Source: Curtobacterium sp. MCSS17_015 (GTDB taxonomy: Bacteria > Actinomycetota > Actinomycetes > Actinomycetales > Microbacteriaceae). From it: a stretch of DNA of 64,000 nt. The stretch lies in contig NZ_CP126256.1 in assembly GCF_003234265.2 (NCBI RefSeq), positions 2,852,001 through 2,916,000 on the forward strand, given 5' to 3'. The notes below the pieces were generated by a model, which searched no databases, was not told the origin of the DNA, and saw nothing but the letters and a program-made list of their open reading frames with translations. Position numbers and translations under genes: made by a program. Shown here piece after piece: positions 1 through 6,870 of this stretch. Positions within the stretch are counted from its first letter, which is position 1. The number at the start of each line of letters is the position of its first letter.

Positions 1-575
1 CGGTCGACGGCGGTCTTCGCCGCGTAGGCGATCGTCGTGGTGGCCACCGCGGTGTCCGCGTCCGGGCCGGTCGATGCGGCCGGGGTCGGCGTGGCGGCGG
101 TGTCGTCCTGCGTCGCCCCGACCTGGCCGTCGTTCACCTGGCTGCCGTTGCCGTCGGAGGTCTGGTTCGCCGAGGCGACGGGTTCGACCGGCTCCGTGAA
201 CAGGGCCACGTCTGCCGGGCCCGCCGTGTACATCGCCTGGTGCGGCGCGGTGAAGGTGACCCGCTCGGCACGGGCGACGACGTCCCGCGCGGCGACACCA
301 CCGACGGTGACGCCCTTGACGGCGGCCAGACCGACCCCGGTGACGGTCACGGTGACCCCGCCGGCGAGGGGCAGCTCGGCGGGTTCGACCGCCGAGGCCG
401 ACGGCTGCACGGCCGAGGCGGTGCTGCCCGCGCCGGACGACGCCGCGCCGGACGCACGGCCCGTCGACGGGGAGGTCGCTGCCGGCCCGTCCGAGGAGCA
501 GGCGGCGGCGACGAAGCCGACGCCGGTGATGCCGGCCAGGGACAGGAGGGTGCGGCGCGTGATCGGAGCAGTCAT
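1..575 (-). CDS. Secreted lipoprotein with TIG-like domain (C-terminus off window)
   Basis: The gene reads leftwards and leaves the window, so only the first 191 residues are seen. The N-terminus has a twin-arginine signature (TRRTLLS, residues 6-12), a hydrophobic stretch and a lipobox ending at Cys26 (VAAAC), so a Tat-exported lipoprotein is likely. A Ser/Ala/Pro-rich linker follows to about residue 65. Residues ~70-125 have the GGVTVTVTGVGL...VTFTAP pattern of an IPT/TIG immunoglobulin-like domain. A second low-complexity linker follows, then the sequence runs out. In related actinobacteria such a domain can precede a cell-wall amidase or peptidase module, but none is visible here. Confidence 0.75.
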   Translation of the reverse strand, partial: MTAPITRRTLLSLAGITGVGFVAAACSSDGPAATSPSTGRASGAASSGAGSTASAVQPSASAVEPAELPLAGGVTVTVTGVGLAAVKGVTVGGVAARDVVARAERVTFTAPHQAMYTAGPADVALFTEPVEPVASANQTSDGNGSQVNDGQVGATQDDTAATPTPAASTGPDADTAVATTTIAYAAKTAVD

Positions 576-640
576 GACCGGTCCAGGCTAAGCGAGATCC
601 CCCGGAGAACGACCGACCGCACCGCCGGGAGCAGTGCGCC

Positions 641-1063
641 TCAGGCCGTGGGAGCGCTGACGTTCACGAGCCAGGTGATCCCGAAGCGGTCGGTGACCAT
701 GCCGAACTCGTCGCCCCACGGCGCCTGCGTCAGCGGTTCGAGCACCCGGCCGCCCTCGGCCAGGGCCGCGAAGTACCCGCGGAGGTCCCCGGCGTCGTCG
801 GCGTCACCGGAGAGCGACAGCGAGATGTTGTTCGTCTCGGAGCGCCCCATCGACGCCGGGGTGTCCGACGCCATGAGCACGTAGCCCCGGGTCGTGTCGA
901 GCTGCCCGTGCATGACCTTGTCGGCGTCGGCCGGGTCGCCCTCGGCGCCCATCTCGGCGAACGTGCCGATGCGCAGGTCCCCGCCGAACACCGACTGGTA
1001 GAACTCGAGCGCCGGTCGGGCGTCGTCCCGGAAGCCGAGGTAGGGGTTCAGTCGTGAGGTCAT
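641..1063 (-). CDS. VOC family (PhnB/glyoxalase-like) protein
   Basis: A 140-residue protein of the vicinal-oxygen-chelate superfamily, PhnB-like branch. It opens with the typical NPYLGFRDDARPALEFYQ segment, followed by VFGGDLRIGTF, and ends with the second half-motif WGDEFGMVTDRFGITWLVN. The ATG at 1063 is chosen because GGAG lies 7-10 bases upstream and the protein starts where the family usually starts; the frame stays open further upstream without homology. The substrate cannot be read from the sequence. Members include glyoxalase-like enzymes, antibiotic-resistance proteins and many of unknown role. It stands alone between the lipoprotein and tRNA-Ala. Confidence 0.85.
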   Translation of the reverse strand: MTSRLNPYLGFRDDARPALEFYQSVFGGDLRIGTFAEMGAEGDPADADKVMHGQLDTTRGYVLMASDTPASMGRSETNNISLSLSGDADDAGDLRGYFAALAEGGRVLEPLTQAPWGDEFGMVTDRFGITWLVNVSAPTA

Positions 1064-1170
1064 GATGGGCTCCTTCGTCCGTCGGCTCATCGTCCCAGCC
1101 GATCCGGAGCCCCGCAAGGGCGACTCGGACGAAGAAGGCCCGGATCCGAGGACCCGGGCCGTCACGTGCT

Positions 1171-1246
1171 TGGTGGAGCTAAGGGGATTCGAACCCCTGA
1201 CCTTCTCATTGCGAACGAGACGCGCTACCAACTGCGCCATAGCCCC
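1171..1246 (-). tRNA. tRNA-Ala (anticodon CGC)
   Basis: The reverse strand folds into a full cloverleaf. The acceptor stem is GGGGCTA with TAGCTCC, the anticodon loop is TTCGCAA with anticodon CGC, the T arm carries GGTTCGAATCC, and the 3' CCA is encoded. It reads Ala GCG codons, which are common in this GC-rich genome. Confidence 0.95.
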
Positions 1247-1321
1247 AAGTGCTCGACCACGATAGCACCGGGGCGCAGCGATCCCGAAATCGAGGCGCAG
1301 CGGCCGGGCGTGCCGCGCGGA

Positions 1322-2449
1322 TCAGACCGCGCGGCGACGACGCATGATCGCGTCGAGGTCCGTCTGCCCGTAGGCATCGTCACCGATCACGCCCATCCCC
1401 GCCCACCGGCTCGGCGCAGCGGGCGCCTCCGGCTCGGCAGGAGCGGCAGCGTCCCCGGCACCCGCGGCGCCGGTCGACCGACCGGCGGTCGGTCCCGCAG
1501 GAGCATCGGCGGCGGCGCGGAGCCCGAGCCGTTCGGCCAGGCGTCCCTGGTCGTGCGACGACAGCGCCGCGGCAGCCTCCTCCACGTCCGAACGCATCCG
1601 CGACACGCGCGCGAGCGACGGGTCGGACTCGCCGGCGCGGATCGCAGCGGCCTCGGCGTCCGCCTCGGCCTTCGCCTGCGCGACCCGCTCGCGCAGTCGG
1701 GCGGCGAGCTCCGCCGACGACTCCGGCGACGGGTCGGGCTGCGCCGGCGTCTGCACGTACAGCGGCTTCGGGAGCGGGCCCGGTGTCCAGGTCCGGTCCG
1801 CCGGGGCGGTCTCCGGGCGCTCGGTGGGCAGCGGTGGCGCGGGGTCGGTCCAGGTGCTGCCCGGACGGGAGGCCCTGGCCCGCTCCGGCGCGCCGGCGGC
1901 GGCCCGGCGGCGACGAGCGGTCGCGACCTGGTGCAGCTGGGCGAGCACGGCGGCGGACCCTCCGGCCGCGACGAAGCCCGCAACCGCGAGGAGCCAGGCA
2001 CCTGGCGCGACGACGAGCACGACCACGGCGAGCACGAGCCCGAGCGTGCCGAGCGTCGTCGCGCCGAGCCGGGAGCGCCGCATGCGCATCGCGGTCAGTG
2101 CGGGCACCGACGAGGCCTGCTCGAGCACGGGCGCCTGGGCGGCGAGACGACGGGTGATCTCCCGCTGCCGCGCAGCCTCGTGGGCGCGGACGATCGCGGC
2201 GCGCTTCGCCTCTTCCGAACGGGCGACGCGCTGCGCCTCGGCGATGGACTTCGCGTTCATCTCGATCCGCACCTCGTCCGGCAGCTCAGCGGTCTGCGCC
2301 AGGATGCGGAGCGTCTGCTGCAGCCGGATGGCGTTCCGCTCCGTCGCGAGGTACTGCCGTCGAGCGGCCCAGGCGGGCATCAGGTAGACGACCCAGAGCA
2401 CCGCCGCCACGAGCAGCACGCCGCCGCCGCCCCAGGTCCCGAATCCCAT
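1322..2449 (-). CDS. Membrane protein with coiled-coil and disordered C-terminal half
   Basis: A 375-residue protein of unknown function. Residues 9-27 form one membrane segment and a double hydrophobic hairpin follows at about 135-175. Between them is a charged Ala/Glu/Arg-rich helix (residues 30-120), likely a coiled coil. The last 200 residues are Pro/Ala-rich with another helical stretch (ELAARLRERVAQAKAEADAE) and end GQTDLDAIMRRRRAV. The ATG at 2449 starts just before the first membrane segment. Similar Microbacteriaceae proteins are annotated vaguely (for example large exoprotein). No enzymatic motif is seen. Confidence 0.7.
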   Translation of the reverse strand: MGFGTWGGGGVLLVAAVLWVVYLMPAWAARRQYLATERNAIRLQQTLRILAQTAELPDEVRIEMNAKSIAEAQRVARSEEAKRAAIVRAHEAARQREITRRLAAQAPVLEQASSVPALTAMRMRRSRLGATTLGTLGLVLAVVVLVVAPGAWLLAVAGFVAAGGSAAVLAQLHQVATARRRRAAAGAPERARASRPGSTWTDPAPPLPTERPETAPADRTWTPGPLPKPLYVQTPAQPDPSPESSAELAARLRERVAQAKAEADAEAAAIRAGESDPSLARVSRMRSDVEEAAAALSSHDQGRLAERLGLRAAADAPAGPTAGRSTGAAGAGDAAAPAEPEAPAAPSRWAGMGVIGDDAYGQTDLDAIMRRRRAV

Positions 2450-2582
2450 GGGGCAACGGTAGGGGGAGCGCACCGCCCCGACGCCCATTGCCGGGAGCGT
2501 GTCGAGCGAGTCGTGACGGATCCACCGGGCGTGCTGCGGGCCTCCGGGGCCGGATGGCCGGCGCTCACGTGTCGGGCGGTGG

Positions 2583-3242
2583 TCAGCCGCGCGGCGACGT
2601 GGACAGCGGCACGGCCGCCTCGTCCCAGGCGTCCTGCGGCACCCGGCCGGCACCGTGCGGCACCTGACCGCGGACCCAGCGGTCGAGGACGCCCTCGCGG
2701 ATCTCCTCGGCGACCAGGCCGAAGCAGAAGTGGTCCCGCCAGTCACCGTTGATGTGGATGTAGCGGCGACGCAGGCCCTCGTACCGGAACCCGAGCTTCT
2801 CGACGACGCGGAGGCTCGGCGCGTTCTCCGGTCGGATGCAGATCTCGAGACGGTGGATGCCGACGGACCGGAAGCAGTGGTCGGTCGCGAGGGCGACCGC
2901 GGTCGGGGTCACGTTGTGCCCGGCCGCGTCCTGCACGACCCAGTACCCGATCGACGCGCTCGCGAGCGAGCCGTACGTGATGCCGGACACGTTCAACTGC
3001 CCGACGAACCGACCGTCCAGCTCCATCGCGAACGGGAGGCCCAACCCGGCCCGGGCGTTCGCCTGCAGCGCGCGGATGCTCCCCCGCACGTCCGAGGACA
3101 CCAGACCCGAGGGGTTGGTCGCCTCCCAGGTGCGGAGCCACGAGCGGTTGCCCGCCAGGGCGAGATCGAGGTCGCGGGAGTCGCGGATCCGGAGGGGGCG
3201 GATGGTGACCCGCCCGTGGGTGAGGGTCGGGATGGTCGTCAT
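2583..3242 (-). CDS. GNAT family N-acetyltransferase (RimJ/RimL-like)
   Basis: A 219-residue acetyltransferase of the RimJ/RimL branch, which acetylates protein N-termini such as ribosomal proteins, or small amines. The fold is visible from TIRPLRIRDSRDLDLALA at the start, through FVGQLNVSGITYGSLASASIGYWV, to the acetyl-CoA-binding NVTPTAVALATDHCF and the family-typical RLEICIRPENAPSLRVVEKL, ending with a FRYEGLRRRYIHINGDWRDH segment. It lies 89 bp downstream of galU on the same strand and is probably co-transcribed with it. The substrate is unknown. Confidence 0.9.
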   Translation of the reverse strand: MTTIPTLTHGRVTIRPLRIRDSRDLDLALAGNRSWLRTWEATNPSGLVSSDVRGSIRALQANARAGLGLPFAMELDGRFVGQLNVSGITYGSLASASIGYWVVQDAAGHNVTPTAVALATDHCFRSVGIHRLEICIRPENAPSLRVVEKLGFRYEGLRRRYIHINGDWRDHFCFGLVAEEIREGVLDRWVRGQVPHGAGRVPQDAWDEAAVPLSTSPRG

Positions 3243-3331
3243 CGCTTCTGGTTCCTCCGGTGTCCCGCACTCGGCGGGACGGGTGTCCCGCACGGGGCCG
3301 GGGTCACCGGGCCCGTGCGGGATGGGTCGAC

Positions 3332-4222
3332 TCATTCGCCCGCGTTGAACTCCTTGAGCCAGGACTTGAGGTCCGGGCCGAGGTCCTCGCGGTCCGAGGC
3401 GAGCTGCACGATCGCCTTGATGTAGTCGAGTTTGTCACCGGTGTCGTAACGGCGTCCACGGAAGACGACGCCGTACACGCCTCCTGTCCATTCTTCGGCG
3501 CTCGCCATCTTCATGAGGGCGTCGGTGAGCTGGATCTCGCCACCCTTGCCCGGCTCCTGCTTCTCGAGGACGTCGAACACCTCGGGGCGGATCACGTAGC
3601 GGCCGATGATGGCCAGGTTCGAGGGGGCCTCGCCCTGCGCCGGCTTCTCGACCAGGCCGGTGATCTTCACGACGTCGTCGGTGTCGGTCTCCTCGACGGT
3701 CGCGATGCCGTAGAGGTGGGTCTGCGACTCCGGGACCTCGAGCAGTGCGACGATCGTCGCGTTCTTCTCGCCCTGGACCTCGATCATGCGCTTGAGCAGC
3801 GGGTCGCGGGCGTCGATGATGTCGTCGCCGAGCAGGACGGCGAACGGCTCGCGGCCGACGTGCATCTTGGCGCGGAGCACGGCGTGACCGAGGCCGAGCG
3901 GGTCGCCCTGGCGCACGTAGTGCATGTCGGCCAGGTCCGTGGACTGGTTGACCTTCTGCAGCTTCTCGTGGTCGCCCTTCTTCCTGAGGGTCTCCTCGAG
4001 CTCCGAGACGTGGTCGAAGTGGTTCTCGAGCGCGTTCTTGTTGCGCCCGGTGATCATCAGGACGTCGGTGAGACCGGCGTCCACGGCCTCTTCCACGACG
4101 TACTGGATGGCCGGTTTGTCGACGACGGGGAGCATCTCCTTCGGCATCGCCTTGGTCGCGGGGAGGAAGCGCGTGCCCAGCCCTGCGGCGGGGATCACGG
4201 CCTTCGAAATCTGGAAGCCCAT
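3332..4222 (-). CDS. galU: UTP-glucose-1-phosphate uridylyltransferase
   Basis: A 296-residue enzyme making UDP-glucose from UTP and glucose-1-phosphate, for cell-wall and polysaccharide synthesis. The N-terminus has the nucleotide-binding signature AAGLGTRFLPATKAMPKEML and the metal/uracil region VVDKPAIQYVVEEA. The central LLGDDIID, GLVEKP and IIGRYV motifs are intact, and the length is normal for bacterial GalU. A -10-like TACGGT on the reverse strand (4229-4234) ends 6 nt before the ATG. The gene is divergent from the cyclo-ligase gene. Confidence 0.96.
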   Translation of the reverse strand: MGFQISKAVIPAAGLGTRFLPATKAMPKEMLPVVDKPAIQYVVEEAVDAGLTDVLMITGRNKNALENHFDHVSELEETLRKKGDHEKLQKVNQSTDLADMHYVRQGDPLGLGHAVLRAKMHVGREPFAVLLGDDIIDARDPLLKRMIEVQGEKNATIVALLEVPESQTHLYGIATVEETDTDDVVKITGLVEKPAQGEAPSNLAIIGRYVIRPEVFDVLEKQEPGKGGEIQLTDALMKMASAEEWTGGVYGVVFRGRRYDTGDKLDYIKAIVQLASDREDLGPDLKSWLKEFNAGE

Positions 4223-4312
4223 GGAGCGACCGTATCCGAAACCCTTTTCCTGGGCATGTCAACCGATAGGAGGACAGGCAGATCAGCGGGAAGCCGCATC
4301 ACCCGTGCTCGC

Positions 4313-4318
4313 TACACT
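4313..4318 (+). promoter_or_regulatory. Putative -10 element of the cyclo-ligase gene
   Basis: TACACT ends 7 nt before the ATG at 4326, so transcription would begin at or next to the start codon. No convincing -35 hexamer is seen at the usual spacing. Confidence 0.45.
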
Positions 4319-4325
4319 CGTCGCC

Positions 4326-4910
4326 ATGACCGCCGATCTCGGGAACGAGAAGCGCGCCCTGCGAGCCGACCTCCGGCAGCGACGGCGCAGCCGGACCTCG
4401 ACCGAACGCGACGCCGACTCCCTCGCCCTGACCGCCACGCTGCAGCGGTTCGTCGAGGAACGCCAGATCGCCTCGGTCGCCGTGTACCTGTCCGCGCCGG
4501 ACGAACCCGACGTGCGGCCGTTCCTGAACTGGGCGTTCGAGCAGGGCATCCGGGTCCTGCTCCCGATCACCCGCGACGACGGCCTGCTCGACTGGGCGGT
4601 CGGCGACGGGGCCTCGGAACGCGAGGGCCTGTTCGGGATGCCCGAGGTCGTCGGCGAGGTCCTCTCCCCCCTCGCGATCAACGACGTCGACGCGATCATC
4701 ACGCCCGCTGCGGCGGTGGGCCACGACGGCGTGCGGATGGGTTGGGGACGCGGCTACTACGACAAGACCCTCGGGTCCATGGCGAACCGGCCGCCCGTCT
4801 ATGCTGTGGTGTTCGACACGGAGTACCTCGACGAGGTCCCGCGCGAACCCCACGACGAACCCGTCGACGGCATCATCACGCCGTCACGCATCATCACGTT
4901 CCGGAGCTGA
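4326..4910 (+). CDS. 5-formyltetrahydrofolate cyclo-ligase
   Basis: A 194-residue enzyme converting 5-formyl-THF to 5,10-methenyl-THF with ATP. Recognition rests on the N-terminal EKRALRADLRQRRR helix, the YLSAPDEPDVRPFL region and the C-terminal signature GHDGVRMGWGRGYYDKTL followed by VVFDTEYLDEVPREPHDEPVD. The start is set by the typical N-terminus. It is followed after one base by the FmdB-type gene and then mscL, probably as an operon. Confidence 0.95.
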   Translation: MTADLGNEKRALRADLRQRRRSRTSTERDADSLALTATLQRFVEERQIASVAVYLSAPDEPDVRPFLNWAFEQGIRVLLPITRDDGLLDWAVGDGASEREGLFGMPEVVGEVLSPLAINDVDAIITPAAAVGHDGVRMGWGRGYYDKTLGSMANRPPVYAVVFDTEYLDEVPREPHDEPVDGIITPSRIITFRS

Positions 4911-4911
4911 C

Positions 4912-5277
4912 GTGCCCACCTACTCGTACCGCTGCACCGAGTGCGGCAACGCGTTCGACATCAAGCAGGCCTTCTCCGACGACGCGCTCACCGAGTGCCC
5001 GGTGTGCGGCGGCGTCCTGCGGAAGGTCTTCTCGCCGGTCGGCGTGACCTTCAACGGTGGTGGCTTCTACCGGACGGACTCGCGCGCGGCGCCCTCCGGG
5101 TCGGGCTCCGGGTCGTCGTCGGGCTCCGGGTCGTCGTCGTCGGGTTCCGGCTCGTCATCCGGATCGGGGTCGTCCTCCGGCTCCTCGGGATCGTCCGGGT
5201 CGTCCTCCGGATCCTCGGGATCGTCCGGCTCCTCGGGATCGTCCGGCTCCTCCGGGTCGGGGTCGTCCGCGTCCTGA
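4912..5277 (+). CDS. FmdB-type zinc-ribbon protein with Gly/Ser tail
   Basis: A 121-residue protein starting with GTG one base after the upstream stop. Residues 1-60 are the FmdB/CxxC_CxxC_SSSS zinc ribbon: MPTYSYRCTECG, then CPVCGG, then VTFNGGGFYRTD. Four cysteines in two CxxC pairs (C8/C11 and the CPVC pair) would bind one zinc. The remaining ~60 residues are almost only Ser and Gly in runs such as SSGSSGSS. Family members usually have a short Ser-rich tail; this one is long. Function in the family is uncertain, with a proposed nucleic-acid role. Confidence 0.88.
   Translation: MPTYSYRCTECGNAFDIKQAFSDDALTECPVCGGVLRKVFSPVGVTFNGGGFYRTDSRAAPSGSGSGSSSGSGSSSSGSGSSSGSGSSSGSSGSSGSSSGSSGSSGSSGSSGSSGSGSSAS
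5091..5274 (+). repeat. TCGGGC/TCGTCC-type Gly/Ser codon repeat inside the FmdB gene
   Basis: About 180 bases of near-tandem GGCTCC / GGATCG / TCGTCC units encode the Gly/Ser tail. Copies are short and imperfect, so replication slippage and length variation between strains are likely. Confidence 0.8.
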
Positions 5278-5350
5278 CCCGCCCCGCGCCTCCTGGATAG
5301 GTTGGAGCGGGTCACCGAGCGGTGGCCGTCCACGACAGAAGGGGGCTCGC

Positions 5351-5857
5351 GTGAAGGGCTTCAGGGAGTTCCTGCTCCGCGGGAACGTCATCGACCTCGC
5401 GGTGGCGGTCGTCATCGGCGCCGCGTTCACCGCCATCGTGACGGCGGTCGTGACCGCATTGATCAACCCGCTCATCGGTGCGGTCTTCAACGCCTCCAGC
5501 CTCGACAAGGCCCTGATCGTGTCGTTCCCGACCGTGTCCGGCGGGGACACCGAGCTGCTGTTCGGCAAGGTGATCGGCGCGGTCCTCAACTTCGTGATCG
5601 TGGCCGCGGTCGTCTACTTCGCGCTCGTCGTGCCGGTGAACCACCTCAAGAAGGTCGCCTTCGACCGGACGAAGCACGACGCGGAACAGCCGCCCGCCGA
5701 CGTCCCGCCCACGGACGTCGAGGTGCTCCTCGAGATCCGCGACCTGCTCCGTGCACAGCAGGGCGGAGACTCCGCACCCGGGGCCGGCGGCGGCGCGCAC
5801 GTCGCACCGTCGGACGCGCCGGAGGGAACGGGGATCGCCGGGACCACCAAGCTCTAG
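5351..5857 (+). CDS. mscL: Large-conductance mechanosensitive channel
   Basis: A 168-residue membrane channel that opens on hypo-osmotic stress. The N-terminus KGFREFLLRGNVIDLAVAVV with the glycine-lined first helix (VIGAAFTAIV), and the second helix (ILNFVIVAAVVYFALVVPV in outline, ~75-98) are typical of MscL. The cytoplasmic tail is longer than in E. coli and Gly/Ala-rich. The GTG start at 5351 follows AGAAGGGGG (5338-5346) at good spacing and matches the family N-terminus. Confidence 0.95.
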   Translation: MKGFREFLLRGNVIDLAVAVVIGAAFTAIVTAVVTALINPLIGAVFNASSLDKALIVSFPTVSGGDTELLFGKVIGAVLNFVIVAAVVYFALVVPVNHLKKVAFDRTKHDAEQPPADVPPTDVEVLLEIRDLLRAQQGGDSAPGAGGGAHVAPSDAPEGTGIAGTTKL

Positions 5858-5895
5858 CCGCGGGCGAGGTCCTGCGGACGCGACCGCGCCGAGCC

Positions 5896-6483
5896 CTAGG
5901 CGGGGGCGCGCTGCAAGCGGTGCTTGCGGGCCATCTCGGCCGCGTACTGCAGCCCGGCCAGGACGTGCCCGACCGTTCCGAGCCAGACGAACACCAGACC
6001 CACACTCCGGACCCAGTCGTGGTCGGCGGCCACCGACGTCGACGAGAAGAGCAACACCGGCAGGCCGACGAACAGCAGCGCGGACCGGATCTTCCCCGTC
6101 CAGGTCACGCGGAGGTCCGGGTTGCCGCGGAACCACGCGCTCGAGAGGGCCAGCAGCGCCAGGTCGACGGCCACCACGACCACGACCACGATCCACGGCA
6201 GCAGCCCGACGAGCACGAGCGACAGCACGATCGCGACGATCGCCAACCGGTCGGCGATCGGGTCCAGCGCCTTGCCGAGCGCGGATTCCTGGTGCAGTCG
6301 GCGGGCGAGGAACCCGTCCGCCCAGTCGCTCACGCCGAGGACCACCAGGGAGGAGAGCGCCCATCCAGGGTGCCCGGCGACGACCAGCCCGACGTAGACC
6401 GGGATGAGGGCGAAGCGCACCAGCGTGATGAGGTTCGGCAGCGTCTGCCAGTCGGGCCGGGTCCGCCGGGAGGGCTCCGTCAT
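5896..6483 (-). CDS. CDP-alcohol phosphatidyltransferase family protein
   Basis: A 195-residue integral membrane enzyme of phospholipid synthesis that joins a CDP-diacylglycerol group to an alcohol. The full CDP-alcohol signature D-x2-DG-x2-AR-x8-G-x3-D-x3-D is present as SDWADGFLARRL...GKALDPIADR. Five to six hydrophobic segments follow. The N-terminus TLPNLITLVRFALIPVYV is typical of phosphatidylglycerophosphate synthase-like members, but the alcohol acceptor is not certain. The ATG at 6483 is preferred over an adjacent GTG at 6486 because GGAAG then sits 6 nt away. Confidence 0.9.
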   Translation of the reverse strand: MTEPSRRTRPDWQTLPNLITLVRFALIPVYVGLVVAGHPGWALSSLVVLGVSDWADGFLARRLHQESALGKALDPIADRLAIVAIVLSLVLVGLLPWIVVVVVVAVDLALLALSSAWFRGNPDLRVTWTGKIRSALLFVGLPVLLFSSTSVAADHDWVRSVGLVFVWLGTVGHVLAGLQYAAEMARKHRLQRAPA

Positions 6484-6525
6484 CACACGCTTCCGTTCGG
6501 GGTTCGCAGACTGCCAGCGTACCGG

Positions 6526-6870
6526 TCAGCCCCAGTGCGGCGGCCGGTCGCCCAGCAACCGGGCGTCGTTCTCACCGGTCCCGTGCCGCGGGGGCTCCGG
6601 AACCGGGGTGGGGTCGCTGCCCGGCGCGGGCTGGGTGGTGACACGCCTGCCGGAGCGGGTCGGCCCTCCCGAGCGGGTGGGTCGGACCGACGGAGCGGCG
6701 CTGCCGGGCTGTCCCCCGCCCGCGTGGCCGGGAGGCGCGTCTGCGGACGGCAGTGCGCCTCCCGTCGACGGGGCGGTCGCCTCGGGCGTCCAGGCGCCGG
6801 TGAGGTGGTCCGTCGTCGGCGTGACCGGCCCCGCCGGCCGCGAGGCCCGGCGGGAAGGCCGGGGCGTCAT
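6526..6870 (-). CDS. Small Pro/Gly/Ala-rich disordered protein coupled to the helicase-like gene
   Basis: A 114-residue protein whose ATG overlaps the stop of the upstream helicase-like gene (ATGA), so translation is probably coupled. It has no fold-like segment: basic N-terminus [12 protein letters not shown], a long Pro/Gly/Ser/Thr middle, and the C-terminus ENDARLLGDRPPHWG. The tail is the only part with balanced composition and looks like a short binding motif. I do not recognise the family. Tight coupling makes a partner role with the upstream protein plausible. Confidence 0.65.
   Translation of the reverse strand: MTPRPSRRASRPAGPVTPTTDHLTGAWTPEATAPSTGGALPSADAPPGHAGGGQPGSAAPSVRPTRSGGPTRSGRRVTTQPAPGSDPTPVPEPPRHGTGENDARLLGDRPPHWG

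Noticed and set aside
5067..5333. A Asp/Glu/Pro-rich reverse-strand frame opposite the FmdB tail
   Set aside because: It is the complement of the Gly/Ser codon repeat; its acidic composition is an artefact of the repeat, with no start signal.
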